A DNA stretch of 64,000 nucleotides from Fusicatenibacter_A intestinipullorum (GCA_019117495.1 DWZP01000031.1:62001-126000), one strand, 5' to 3'. Shown: positions 34,008 through 43,221, counted from the first letter of the stretch. Notes: generated by a model not told the origin, from the letters alone. Program-made: numbers and translations.

Positions 34008-35890
34008 TGAAACAGGAAAAGAATATAAAATATAGTATTATACCTGTAGGCTGGAACATAGTGGCATTTTCGGACTGCGCTGATATTAGAGACGGAACAC
34101 ATGATACGCCACAACCTGTTTTGATTGGATATCCTCTTGTTACATCCAAAAATTTAAAAAATGGAAAAATAGATTTAGCTGATACTTATAATATTAGTGC
34201 TGCTGATTATGAAAGAATTAATCAAAGGAGCGTGGTTCAGCAAGGAGATATTTTATATTCCATGATTGGAACTATTGGAAACCCAGTATTAATTGAATCT
34301 CAACCTAAATTTGCAATTAAAAATGTGGCGTTGTTTAAACCTTATGATAATTCTGTTGGCAAATATCTGAAATATTATTTGGAAAGTTCCTGTTTTTTGA
34401 AGGAAATAAAGAATTCACAGAATGGGTCAAATCAAAATTTTATTAGTCTCTCGGCATTCAGAAACATGCATATCATTATTCCAAATAGGGATGAGCGAAT
34501 GGCTATTTCTGAAACTCTTTCCGATGTAGATAGTCTAATTTCTGCCTTGCAAAGACTGATTGAGAAAAAGAAAAACATCAAGCAGGGAGTCATGCAGGAA
34601 CTGCTAAGCAGCAAAAAACGCCTTCCAGGGTTTTCCGTGGAGTGGAGCCAAGCGCCATTCGAGGATCTTTTTGATTTTCTTCCTACAAATGCATTTACAA
34701 GGGATCAAATGACGGATACCGGAACCATTCAGAATGTCCACTACGGTGATATTTTGACAAAGTATGGAGCCTGTTTGGATATGGCCAACACGGATGTGCC
34801 ATATTTGTTAGAGACGGTTTCTGTAAGAAAATATTCTGAATCCAGTTATGTCAGAGAAGGCGATGTGATTATAGCCGATACAGCAGAAGATAGTACTGTT
34901 GGCAAATGTGTTGAGCTTGTAAATGTTTGCGGAAAGGTTTTATCCGGACAGCACACAATGCTGTGTCGCCCTAAGATTACTTTCGCACCTAAATTTCTCG
35001 GTTATTACATGAACGCAGAGTGCTTTCACAATCAAATGCTGCCTTTTATCACGGGAATTAAGGTGTCGTCTATCAGTAAGACAAATATCTCTACGTTGGT
35101 CTTGAAATACCCCACATTGGTAGAGGAGCAACAAGCTATTGCCCAAGTTTTCTCTGACATGGATGACGAAATTGCACACTTGGAAAAGAAATTGGCAAAG
35201 TACCAACAGATTAAGCAGGGCATGATGCAGGAGCTACTCACTGGACGGATTCGGCTGGTGGATGCAGATGGCAAAGAGCAGCCGAAATCACAAGCAGTTC
35301 AGGAAAAACAGCTCCAAACATCACACAACCAGTATTTTGATGATGCTGTCATGATTGCAGGAATTGTGAACGCTTTCTATTCCGAGAAGTACCCTCTGGG
35401 ACGTAAAAAAGTTCAAAAGCTGCTCTATCTGGTTCGCCGCAAGGAGCAGGCGGATATTTCTGCTTTCCATAAAAAAGCGGCAGGTCCCTATGCTGATGAT
35501 ATCCGCTATAAAGGCGGAGAGCCGATTGCTCAAAAAAATAAGTATATTCAAGTCAAAAGAAGCCAAAAGGGCAGCCGTTTTGAAAAAGGTGTGCAGATGC
35601 AGCAGGCGATAGCTTATTTGCAGGATTGGGGCAAGCAGGCAGATATTGATTGGTTGGTGTCACAGTTCCAGTATACAAGCGTCAATGAGCTGGAGCTTTT
35701 GGCAACGGTAGATATGGCGATCTGCGACTTGCGGCGGGAAGGCAAGAAAATTTCCGTAGCCTCGATTAAAGATTTGATTCGTTCTAATAAGGAATGGAGA
35801 GATAAACTGAAAAAGACCTATTTCCAAGATTCGGATATTCAGCGAGCAATCGAACGTTGCCATAAGTTATTTCCTGGCAAGGAGGGATAA
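34004..35890 (+). CDS. hsdS: Type I restriction-modification specificity subunit HsdS with C-terminal Panacea-like domain
   Basis: Two target-recognition domains (about 10-165 and 215-375) are each followed by a conserved helix: LSDVDSLISALQRLIEKKKN (about 168-187) and FSDMDDEIAHLEKKL (about 381-395), the normal HsdS plan. The protein should stop near 420 but runs to 628. Residues about 445-628 (KKVQKLLYLVRRKE, FHKKAAGPYADDIRYKGG) resemble the SocA/Panacea (DUF4065) antitoxin-type domain. TRD1 has lower GC than the rest, fitting recombinational exchange of specificity. Overlaps hsdM by 4 bases. Confidence 0.88.
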   Translation: MMKQEKNIKYSIIPVGWNIVAFSDCADIRDGTHDTPQPVLIGYPLVTSKNLKNGKIDLADTYNISAADYERINQRSVVQQGDILYSMIGTIGNPVLIESQPKFAIKNVALFKPYDNSVGKYLKYYLESSCFLKEIKNSQNGSNQNFISLSAFRNMHIIIPNRDERMAISETLSDVDSLISALQRLIEKKKNIKQGVMQELLSSKKRLPGFSVEWSQAPFEDLFDFLPTNAFTRDQMTDTGTIQNVHYGDILTKYGACLDMANTDVPYLLETVSVRKYSESSYVREGDVIIADTAEDSTVGKCVELVNVCGKVLSGQHTMLCRPKITFAPKFLGYYMNAECFHNQMLPFITGIKVSSISKTNISTLVLKYPTLVEEQQAIAQVFSDMDDEIAHLEKKLAKYQQIKQGMMQELLTGRIRLVDADGKEQPKSQAVQEKQLQTSHNQYFDDAVMIAGIVNAFYSEKYPLGRKKVQKLLYLVRRKEQADISAFHKKAAGPYADDIRYKGGEPIAQKNKYIQVKRSQKGSRFEKGVQMQQAIAYLQDWGKQADIDWLVSQFQYTSVNELELLATVDMAICDLRREGKKISVASIKDLIRSNKEWRDKLKKTYFQDSDIQRAIERCHKLFPGKEG

Positions 35891-35892
35891 AG

Positions 35893-38800
35893 ATGAGTAT
35901 TGGTCAACGGGAAAGAGGCACGCAGAAGCGTGTCATAAAGCTATTTGTCCAGGAACTGGGTTATAGTTATTTGGGCGATTTCACCGAGCGAAAAAACGCC
36001 AATATCGAAGTCGAACTGCTGACGAAATTCCTGACTCGCAAAAGCTATTCGCCAGTGCTTATCAGCCGCGCCCTGAAGGAGCTACAGGATGCCGCCGGAG
36101 ATCAGTCGGTGAACCTCTACGATCTAAACGAGCAGACCTATAAAAAGCTGCGCTATGGCGTCAAGGTCAGCGAGTCCGTTGGGCAACATAAGATTACCGT
36201 CCAGTTTGTGGACTGGGAGCATCCGCTGGAAAATGACTTTTACATTGCCGAGGAAGTAACTATCAAGCATAAACGTCCGGATCTGGTACTGTACATCAAC
36301 GGCATCGCTTTTGCTGTCATCGAGCTGAAGCGCAGCACGGTTTCCATGTCGGAGGGCATCCGCCAGAACTTGACCAACCAGCGCCCGGATATGATTATGC
36401 AGTTTTTTGCCACCGTTGGGCTTGTCTTGGCAGGCAATGATTCGGAAGGGGCACGTTACGGCACTACTGGCACTCCGGAAAAGTATTATCTTTCCTGGAA
36501 AGAAGATCCCAACGCGAAAGACGAAGTTTCTGTAGCGGTGCGTGCTCAAATCGAAAAATGTCCCTTGCGCCTGGACAAAAATCTGATTTCTCTGTGCCGG
36601 AAAGAGCGCCTTGTAGAGCTGCTACACAATTTTATCGTGTTCGATAGCGGAGTTAAAAAGACCTGTCGCCCCAATCAATTTTTTGGAAATATGGCAGCAC
36701 GTGATTTTGTGCGACGGCATGAAGGTGGTATTATCTGGCATACCCAGGGTTCTGGGAAGTCGCTTACCATGGTGTGGCTCAGTAAATGGATCAAAGAAAA
36801 CATCTCCAATAGCCGCATCCTGATTATCACCGACCGAGACGAACTGGATATGCAGATTGAGCAGGTTTTTGCTGGCGTCAACGAGAAGATTGTCCGTATC
36901 CGTCGGGGCAGCGAATTGATCCGGAAAATCAACGATACCTCGCCTATCATGATGTGTTCGCTGATACATAAATTTGGCAAGAAAAGCCGAAACAAGAGCG
37001 GTGAAACCGACTATACGGGTTATATCGAGGAATTGAAACGATCGCTGCCAGAAAACTTTTCTCCCAAAGGCGATTTCTATGTCTTTGTGGATGAGTGCCA
37101 CCGTACCCAGTCCGGCAAGCTCCACAAAGCTATGGAGACCATTTTGCCGAAGGCTACCTTCATTGGTTTTACTGGCACTCCGTTGATGAAAAAGGATAAA
37201 GAGACCAGCCTGGAGGTATTTGGCCCTTATATACATCGCTACAAGTTCGATGAAGCGGTACGGGACAAGGTGGTTCTAGATCTGCGCTATGAGGCCCGCG
37301 AGGTGGAGCAAAATGTTGTCCAGCAGGATCGGATTGATGCCTGGTTTGAGGCAAAAACCAGAGGCCTAACTAATGTGGCAAAGGCAAAGTTAAAGCAACG
37401 CTGGGGCAATCTCCAGAAAATGTTCAGTTCCAAGGCTCGCCTGGGGCAGATTGTAGCGGATATTGTTTTTGATATGGAAACAAAGCCGCGTCTGCACGAT
37501 GGACGAGGTAATGCCATGTTGGTGGCTGGCAGTATTTATCAGGCGTGCAAATTCTATGAATTGTTCCAGGAGACCGAGCTGAAAGGTAAATGTGCCATCG
37601 TGACTTCTTATGAACCGGCGGCAGGTGATATTCGCACCGAAACCGTGGGTGACGATGGCGAGACTGAGGCGGTAGAACAATATGAGATCTACATGAAAAT
37701 GCTAGGTGAAAAAGATCCAAAGGCATTTGAAAATGAGGTCAAGGAAAAGTTCATCAAGCAGCCGGAGCAGATGAAATTGCTAATTGTGGTGGACAAGCTG
37801 CTGACAGGTTTTGATGCGCCCCCTGCCACATATCTGTATATTGACAAATCCATGCGGGATCATGGCCTGTTCCAAGCGATCTGCCGCGTCAACCGTCTGG
37901 ATGGCGAAGATAAGGAATTTGGGTATATCATTGACTATAAAGATCTGTTCCGCTCCTTGGAAAAAGCAGTGGCTGACTACACCTCCGAAGCATTTGACGG
38001 CTATGACAAAGAGGATGTTTCCGGTCTGCTCACAGACCGTTTGGATAAGGCCAAGGAACAGCTGGAGGATTCGCTGGAGGCTCTGCGCGCGCTGTGCGAG
38101 CCTGTGGCCCCGCCCAAAGATATGGTGGACTACTATCACTATTTCTGTGGTGTCAACACAGAAGCTTTTGACTTGGATGAACTGGAAGAGAATATGCCCA
38201 AGCGAGAACAGCTTTACAACCTGTCGGCATCAGCTCTTCGAGCTTTTGGTGAGGTGTCAGGTGAGCTACAGGAAAAGTACCATTATACCGTGGAGCAGAT
38301 CAAGGCGCTGGAGAGAGAAGTTACCTACTACATCAAGGTGCGTGACGATGTGCGTCTGGCTAGCGGTGATTATGTGGATTTGAAGAAATATGATCCGGAT
38401 ATGCGCCATTTGATCGATACCTATTTGTCAGCTGATCCTAGCCGTGTCCTGACTTCCTTTGGAGGGGCAACGCTGGTGGAACTGCTGGTAGATAACGGAA
38501 TTTCTGCGCTGAAGGAGATGCCTGCATCTACACCCAAAGAGCAGGAAGCAGTTGCTGAAACTATCGAAAACAATGTCGGCAAGGAAATTGTAGAGAGAAC
38601 CCAAAGTAATCCCAAATACTATGAGAAAATGTCTGCACTCCTTTGTGAATTGATTGAAAAGCGCAGAAATGATGTGATCAATTACGAGGAATATCTGCGT
38701 CAGATTGTTGAACTAGCAAGGAGAGTACATAAGCCTGAAAGCGATACAGAATATCCTTGCGGAATCCGGGAGAGTGCAGCTAAGCGAGCGTTTTATGACC

Positions 38801-38985
38801 ATATTGGTGGGGATGCCATTGTTGCTAATCAGATCTACGACGCTGTCATGTCCAGCAAACAAGACAATTTCCGCGGAAACAAAATCAAAGAGCGAAAAAT
38901 CTGGCGTGCCATTCGTGCGGTTGTAAAAAAGGATCAGGATACTGATCAATTGCTTGCGTTGGTAAAGGAGCAGAGTGAATTTTAG
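35893..38985 (+). CDS. hsdR: Type I restriction-modification system, restriction/translocase subunit HsdR
   Basis: The 1030-aa subunit has the N-terminal PD-(D/E)xK nuclease (RPDLVLYINGIAFAVIELKR, about 132-151), Walker A HTQGSGKSLTM (about 286-296), DECHRTQ (about 404-410), GFTGTPL and helicase domain 2 with DKLLTGFDAP. It translocates DNA and cuts unmodified DNA at a distance. AAGGAGGG stands before ATG 35893, 3 bases after hsdS. No truncation is seen, so the system appears intact. Confidence 0.94.
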   Translation: MSIGQRERGTQKRVIKLFVQELGYSYLGDFTERKNANIEVELLTKFLTRKSYSPVLISRALKELQDAAGDQSVNLYDLNEQTYKKLRYGVKVSESVGQHKITVQFVDWEHPLENDFYIAEEVTIKHKRPDLVLYINGIAFAVIELKRSTVSMSEGIRQNLTNQRPDMIMQFFATVGLVLAGNDSEGARYGTTGTPEKYYLSWKEDPNAKDEVSVAVRAQIEKCPLRLDKNLISLCRKERLVELLHNFIVFDSGVKKTCRPNQFFGNMAARDFVRRHEGGIIWHTQGSGKSLTMVWLSKWIKENISNSRILIITDRDELDMQIEQVFAGVNEKIVRIRRGSELIRKINDTSPIMMCSLIHKFGKKSRNKSGETDYTGYIEELKRSLPENFSPKGDFYVFVDECHRTQSGKLHKAMETILPKATFIGFTGTPLMKKDKETSLEVFGPYIHRYKFDEAVRDKVVLDLRYEAREVEQNVVQQDRIDAWFEAKTRGLTNVAKAKLKQRWGNLQKMFSSKARLGQIVADIVFDMETKPRLHDGRGNAMLVAGSIYQACKFYELFQETELKGKCAIVTSYEPAAGDIRTETVGDDGETEAVEQYEIYMKMLGEKDPKAFENEVKEKFIKQPEQMKLLIVVDKLLTGFDAPPATYLYIDKSMRDHGLFQAICRVNRLDGEDKEFGYIIDYKDLFRSLEKAVADYTSEAFDGYDKEDVSGLLTDRLDKAKEQLEDSLEALRALCEPVAPPKDMVDYYHYFCGVNTEAFDLDELEENMPKREQLYNLSASALRAFGEVSGELQEKYHYTVEQIKALEREVTYYIKVRDDVRLASGDYVDLKKYDPDMRHLIDTYLSADPSRVLTSFGGATLVELLVDNGISALKEMPASTPKEQEAVAETIENNVGKEIVERTQSNPKYYEKMSALLCELIEKRRNDVINYEEYLRQIVELARRVHKPESDTEYPCGIRESAAKRAFYDHIGGDAIVANQIYDAVMSSKQDNFRGNKIKERKIWRAIRAVVKKDQDTDQLLALVKEQSEF

Positions 38986-39692
38986 TGGATAAGCTGCAAG
39001 TCGGCAACATGAGCATTGCTGTTATAAAAAAGAATATTAAGAATATGTACATTCGCGTTCTGCCGCCCGATGGAAAAGTTCAAATTACTGTACCTAACTC
39101 TGCTGGGGATGATGCAATTCGAATGTTTGCAGTATCCAGAATTTCTTGGATTAAAAAGCAGCGTGCCAACTTTGAAGCACAGGCACGACAAACAGAGCGA
39201 CAGTATGTGACCGGAGAAACCTACTATGTCTGGGGGCGGCGTTATCGTCTGAATGTGCAATACTCAAATGTTAGGAATGAAGTGTCATTGAAGAATGGAC
39301 GTTTGATTTTGCAAGTGCGGCCAGAAAGCACTCCAGAGCATCGCGGGCGTGTTTTGAATGATTGGTATCGGAAGCAACTAAAAAGCAAGCTGCCGGAAGT
39401 GATTCAAAAATGTGAACAGGTTGTAGGTGTCCATGCATCCGAGTGGAAGGTCAAAAATATGCGTACCAAATGGGGAACCTGCAATATAGATCGAAAAAGA
39501 ATTTGGATTAACCTCCAGCTTGCAAAGAAAACTCCAGAGTGTCTCGCTTATGTCGTGACTCATGAATTGGTGCACCTACTGGAGCGAAATCACAACGAAC
39601 AATTCCAGAAGTATATGGATATTTTTTCCCCAGAGTGGCGAGTAGTAAAGGAAACACTGAATCAGCAAATGCTAGATTATATGAGCGAGTAA
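38985..39692 (+). CDS. YgjP-like (DUF45) zinc metallopeptidase
   Basis: The 235-aa protein carries THELVHLLERNHNEQF (HExxH about 185-189 with downstream His/Glu) after WGTCN, the standard YgjP/SprT-like layout. The start GTG 38985 overlaps the hsdR stop (TAGTG), so it is coupled to the R-M operon, a common association of this family with type I systems. A role in trimming or regulating R-M proteins has been proposed but is unproven. It is the second HExxH peptidase tied to a DNA translocase in this window. Confidence 0.88.
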   Translation: MDKLQVGNMSIAVIKKNIKNMYIRVLPPDGKVQITVPNSAGDDAIRMFAVSRISWIKKQRANFEAQARQTERQYVTGETYYVWGRRYRLNVQYSNVRNEVSLKNGRLILQVRPESTPEHRGRVLNDWYRKQLKSKLPEVIQKCEQVVGVHASEWKVKNMRTKWGTCNIDRKRIWINLQLAKKTPECLAYVVTHELVHLLERNHNEQFQKYMDIFSPEWRVVKETLNQQMLDYMSE

Positions 39693-39742
39693 GCTGCCCG
39701 TTATTTGAAGGTAGATATTACAACTACCTATAATAACACAAA

Positions 39743-40753
39743 TTGAGAAAAGGTGGGATGTGCTTGTTTGGGATCTCTTATGATACTTGGAAAAAAGTTT
39801 GCGATATGTACTTTACATTGAAGACAGGATCTCAAAAGGCATATTTGCAATGGTTTCCGTTTACAAAGCTATCATCTGATGACAAAGAAATCATCTCTGG
39901 AGAGGATTTTTATAACCGTTATATAAAAACAGCTTCATTTATGCTTTTCCCTCCAGCTATGCATCAATCAGAAAATTATCTGCAAAAAGGTGATGGGAGT
40001 TTCAGAGACTCATCCCTTATTGCTCTGATTCTGTTTTTGTTTTTGCAGTCGGTAGGAATGAAAATACACAATCAATATGTGCCTATCAGACCGTCAGATA
40101 TATCCGTTTATTATGCCGGCAACTATGAGCGTTTGCGTCCCAAATACAAACAGGACTATGATAATTTTTTCAAAGAATTAAATGCCTCTATTGATGAGTA
40201 TCAATATTTTATCAAAACAGACATTGCCAATTTCTTTGCAAATATAAGTGTGGATAAGCTGATTGCGCAAATAGATAAAGTTTGCAACTCTAATACAGTA
40301 GGTTTCTCTCAAACGCAGTTGCACTTATTCAAAGAGTTGCTTACATACTGTGGTAATGGTAGATTTCCACTCATTGAAAATAGTGTTGCCTCATCATTTC
40401 TTGCAACAGTTGTCTATCTTGATGCTGTGGATAAAGCTCTGCACGAATATATCTCAAAGAATGTTACGGCATTTTCTGCTTTCCGCATTGTTCGTTATGT
40501 TGACGATATGTACATTCTTATTTCTTCAGTCAAGCCTATCGGATATTTGCATGAGGCTTACAACGAAATAAGAAATGAGTATTCATCAATTCTCAAAAAT
40601 TACGGATTAGCATTGAACGCTAAGAAATGTTGTTTGAAAGAATCGAAAGAAATTAACCAAGAACTTAAGAAATCATTATATGATGAATATTTCAACGGAC
40701 AAAAACATAATATTGAGGAACTTTTCACTGGCACTATACTGTTTCTTGAATGA
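39743..40753 (+). CDS. Reverse transcriptase domain of an AbiA-like protein (N-terminal part, frameshifted)
   Basis: Motif A is FIKTDIANFFANIS (about 155-168), motif B region GRFPLIENSVASSFLA (about 212-227) and motif C YVDD (252-255), then LNAKKC for motif D. This is a catalytically complete RT of the abortive-infection type. The frame stops at 40753, but a stop-free +1 frame continues the protein to 41636. Combined length is about 630 aa, close to the lactococcal AbiA size as I recall it. The listed start is TTG 39743; AAAGGTGGG (39749-39757) would fit TTG 39764 better. It directly follows the R-M operon. Confidence 0.8.
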   Translation: MRKGGMCLFGISYDTWKKVCDMYFTLKTGSQKAYLQWFPFTKLSSDDKEIISGEDFYNRYIKTASFMLFPPAMHQSENYLQKGDGSFRDSSLIALILFLFLQSVGMKIHNQYVPIRPSDISVYYAGNYERLRPKYKQDYDNFFKELNASIDEYQYFIKTDIANFFANISVDKLIAQIDKVCNSNTVGFSQTQLHLFKELLTYCGNGRFPLIENSVASSFLATVVYLDAVDKALHEYISKNVTAFSAFRIVRYVDDMYILISSVKPIGYLHEAYNEIRNEYSSILKNYGLALNAKKCCLKESKEINQELKKSLYDEYFNGQKHNIEELFTGTILFLE

Positions 40754-41636
40754 TCTGTCTAGCGAATTGCTTTTAGACAGTATTGATATAGAAAGATATA
40801 ATGAACTAGTCAATAAACATTTTTCTTCGGACGATATAGAATTTACCCCAAGCGAAGTTTTTAATTATTTTGTATATGAAAATGAAGATGAATTAAAATC
40901 TGAGTCTGTGGTAAAAGCAATTGTTGGACTCGTTGAGCAAAGCATATCTTTTATAAGTCTTGATCCTAAGCGGCTGACAGTAATGATTATGAAAACTCAA
41001 AGCGATAAGGCTATTAAGGGATTTTTAAATCAGCTTTTTAGAAAAAATCGTTTAGACAAGTGGAATTCTTATGATACAACCATAGCAATTTCATATTTAA
41101 TACAAAGCGAATTCAAACACATAGATTTGTTGGAGATTCTTTCTATTCGGCATCCAAGTCTTTATAACTATTATTTACATCACTGTAGAAGTAGTACCAT
41201 CCATTGTTTTGATTCTTGGAGGGAAAAGAAGGTAGCCGAAATTATTGCCCAGGATAGCAAAGCTCACTATCTTTACTTTATGCACTTATGCGAGATGAAA
41301 CGAGCAAACTACATGGCTGCATTTGCTTACTACAAAAATTATTTTGATCGAGTAACAGCGGATTTAGATTTTGCAGATGGTAATGATCCAAGTCTTAAAA
41401 AGCCAAATTACAATATGTTTTACAGGGAAGGAATGCTTATAAGGTTTTACGCTGGCATTGACAATAGTAAAACTGTTATCGAGAATGCTCACAAATTAAG
41501 AAATGCTAACCCACTATCTCACGCTTCCTCTGAATTGCTTGATAGCAATGACACATCAGGAGATTTATGTAAGTCCATAAAAGCTCTTTCAAAGTTGATA
41601 TATGGATATATAGACAAATACAAGAAACAGGCTTGA
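40680..41636 (+). CDS. C-terminal part of the AbiA-like reverse transcriptase protein (frameshifted)
   Basis: The frame becomes protein-like from about 40745 (FLNDLSSELLLDSIDIERYNEL, shown in part FLNDLSSELLLDSID); its first 65 bases overlap the RT frame and the ATG at 40680 has no SD. The rest is all-helical (about 300 residues), as expected for the C-terminal domain of Abi-type RTs. Deleting one base near 40745 joins the two frames as TILFLNDLSS. So it is either a frameshift mutation, an assembly error or, less likely, programmed +1 frameshifting. Confidence 0.7.
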   Translation: MMNISTDKNIILRNFSLALYCFLNDLSSELLLDSIDIERYNELVNKHFSSDDIEFTPSEVFNYFVYENEDELKSESVVKAIVGLVEQSISFISLDPKRLTVMIMKTQSDKAIKGFLNQLFRKNRLDKWNSYDTTIAISYLIQSEFKHIDLLEILSIRHPSLYNYYLHHCRSSTIHCFDSWREKKVAEIIAQDSKAHYLYFMHLCEMKRANYMAAFAYYKNYFDRVTADLDFADGNDPSLKKPNYNMFYREGMLIRFYAGIDNSKTVIENAHKLRNANPLSHASSELLDSNDTSGDLCKSIKALSKLIYGYIDKYKKQA

Positions 41637-41679
41637 TTTGGATTTGGAAAATCGATATAATAATGTAGATATTCTCGTT

Positions 41680-41696
41680 GCAACACTATGACAACA
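41680..41696 (+). repeat. Right copy of 17-bp imperfect direct repeat (candidate att arm)
   Basis: GCAACACTATGACAACA, 14 of 17 identical to 30331-30347. It is followed about 100 bases later by GAGTTTGAATAA (41797-41808), like the last codons of guaA. Confidence 0.45.
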
Positions 41697-41813
41697 AAAA
41701 ATCAGATAACCCAAACCATCTTGATAATGAAAACAATAGAAAGACGCTGAACTAAATCTCATAAGTAAATCCGTTGAGAATATGACTGACGGGAGCGAGT
41801 TTGAATAAACAAC

Positions 41814-41855
41814 AAAAACCTGTAATCCGTATAATTATCTGGATTACAGGTTTTT
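41814..41855. terminator. Bidirectional terminator
   Basis: AAAAACCTGTAATCC (41814-41828) and GGATTACAGGTTTTT (41841-41855) form a 15-bp perfect stem. It separates the RT gene from the convergent GIY-YIG gene. Confidence 0.9.
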
Positions 41856-41881
41856 GATATATATATATTGACTAATTTTTG

Positions 41882-42727
41882 TCAATTTTCTTCTTCAAAA
41901 TCTTTTATACTTTTATGATCAGAAGTTTTCCATTCAGTTCTGCCATTAGCATTTCTACCCATTACAATTGCTGCAGCTAATGATGGACTTGTAAAGATAT
42001 AATTTTTAGTAAATTTAAAATTATTATCAATAATTTTATCATTAATTAGTTTATTTCGTAAATTTTGTAAACTTACAGACATACTTTGCGTAGTGCTTGA
42101 TGCAATGATAGAATCTTTTAAAACTACAAATCCGTCTGCGACAATCATTCCTTTTGCTTGTGCACCTCTTGCAGCTGCAATTTGAAAAATTAATTCATTT
42201 TGATTTTGTTTAACAGATGTTTCTTTTAAACTTTCAAAAACTTTGTATCCCAAAGTATTTACTAATAATTTCGTATTACTCATAAATTCTTCTAACATTG
42301 CTTCATCGTATTCAGAAATAGAAGAACATGTAGGAATAGTACTGTTTACAATAATTGCTCGTCCTGATTCTTGTGCCATTAAGTAGAATTTGTTTTCTAA
42401 ATATTTTACATGCGCTTTATTAAGTAAGTTATCTTTGCTTATTACAGTAATACAATCATTCCAATAATTAACATCCTTTAAATGTTGGCGCAAGCGAGTG
42501 AGCATTTTTTCAGCTTCGCCAATATAAATAGTATCGTTATTTTCATCATCTTTACCGAATAAAAAATATACTCCGGTGTTTTCAGAATCTGTACGTTTAG
42601 CAAATTCTGAAATTTCGCTGCGAGATATTTTATATACACGACCATTCCAGTTAGAAAGCTCGCACATTATTCTACCATTTGGATTTCCGTCAAAAATATA
42701 CATTTGAATAGTTTTACTAAAAGCCAT
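41882..42727 (-). CDS. GIY-YIG nuclease family protein with DUF4357 domain
   Basis: GIY-YIG signature elements are GVYFLFGKDDENNDTIYIGEAE (about 52-73; key part GVYFLFG...YIGEAE), with the usual Arg in LTRLRQH. The C-terminus SPSLAAAIVMGRNANGRTEWKT is DUF4357. This pairing occurs in many bacteria, often near R-M or defence genes; whether it cuts DNA is unknown. ATG 42727 has GAGG 8 bases upstream, while ATG 42733 is too close. AT-rich codons suggest accessory DNA. Confidence 0.85.
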   Translation of the reverse strand: MAFSKTIQMYIFDGNPNGRIMCELSNWNGRVYKISRSEISEFAKRTDSENTGVYFLFGKDDENNDTIYIGEAEKMLTRLRQHLKDVNYWNDCITVISKDNLLNKAHVKYLENKFYLMAQESGRAIIVNSTIPTCSSISEYDEAMLEEFMSNTKLLVNTLGYKVFESLKETSVKQNQNELIFQIAAARGAQAKGMIVADGFVVLKDSIIASSTTQSMSVSLQNLRNKLINDKIIDNNFKFTKNYIFTSPSLAAAIVMGRNANGRTEWKTSDHKSIKDFEEEN

Positions 42728-42860
42728 GTGCATAACCTCGTTAGTTTATTGATACTTTAATTGTATCATAATTTTAAGATTTACAAAAATAATATTAAAA
42801 CAGGATTTTGTTTTCTCATGTAGAATTTATTTAACATCACCTGCAAAGGAGGTCACACCC

Positions 42861-43181
42861 ATGATTGTTACAACTACACAAACTGTTGAAGGCAGGCAGA
42901 TTGCCGAATATAAGGGCATTGTTTTTGGTGAAGTGGTATCCGGCGTAAATTTTGTTAAGGATTTGTTCTCCGGCATTACGGATATTTTTGGCGGGCGCAG
43001 CAGCACTTATGAAAACGAATTGCAGGAAGCGCGCGAAAAAGCTATTGACGAAATGTGCAAGCGTGCTGAAAGATTAGGCGCTAATGCCGTTGTCGGTGTC
43101 GATGTTGATTACGAAGTATTAGGCAAAGAAAACGGCATGCTGATGGTAAGCGTAAGCGGCACTGCCGTTAAATTAAAATAA
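42861..43181 (+). CDS. YbjQ family (DUF74) protein
   Basis: The 106-aa protein opens MIVTTTQTVEGRQIAEYKGI and has GEVVSGVNFVKDL and GANAVVGVDVDYE, all typical of YbjQ, a pentameric cytosolic protein of unknown role sometimes listed as heavy-metal binding. SD AAAGGAGG precedes ATG 42861. Single-gene unit with its own terminator. Confidence 0.9.
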   Translation: MIVTTTQTVEGRQIAEYKGIVFGEVVSGVNFVKDLFSGITDIFGGRSSTYENELQEAREKAIDEMCKRAERLGANAVVGVDVDYEVLGKENGMLMVSVSGTAVKLK

Positions 43182-43190
43182 TATTTACAG

Positions 43191-43221
43191 TATGGGCAGC
43201 TTTAGGGCTGCTCTTTTTTTA
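43191..43221 (+). terminator. Terminator of the YbjQ gene
   Basis: GGGCAGC, loop TTTAG, GGCTGCTC, then TTTTTTT. Confidence 0.8.

Larger units (their letters stand above)
30331..41804. mobile_element. Putative guaA-inserted genomic island (defence cargo)
   Basis: Between guaA and the GIY-YIG gene lie decayed regulator remnants, a type I R-M set and a reverse transcriptase. An imperfect 17-bp direct repeat (14 of 17 identical) occurs at 30331-30347, just after guaA, and at 41680-41696. The octamer GAGTTTGA of the guaA end (30256-30263) recurs at 41797-41804, where GAG TTT GAA TAA could be a second guaA-type C-terminus. Codon use in the R-M genes differs from flanking core genes. No integrase is present, so it would be a remnant or mobilised in trans. 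Boundaries are inferred. Confidence 0.45.
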
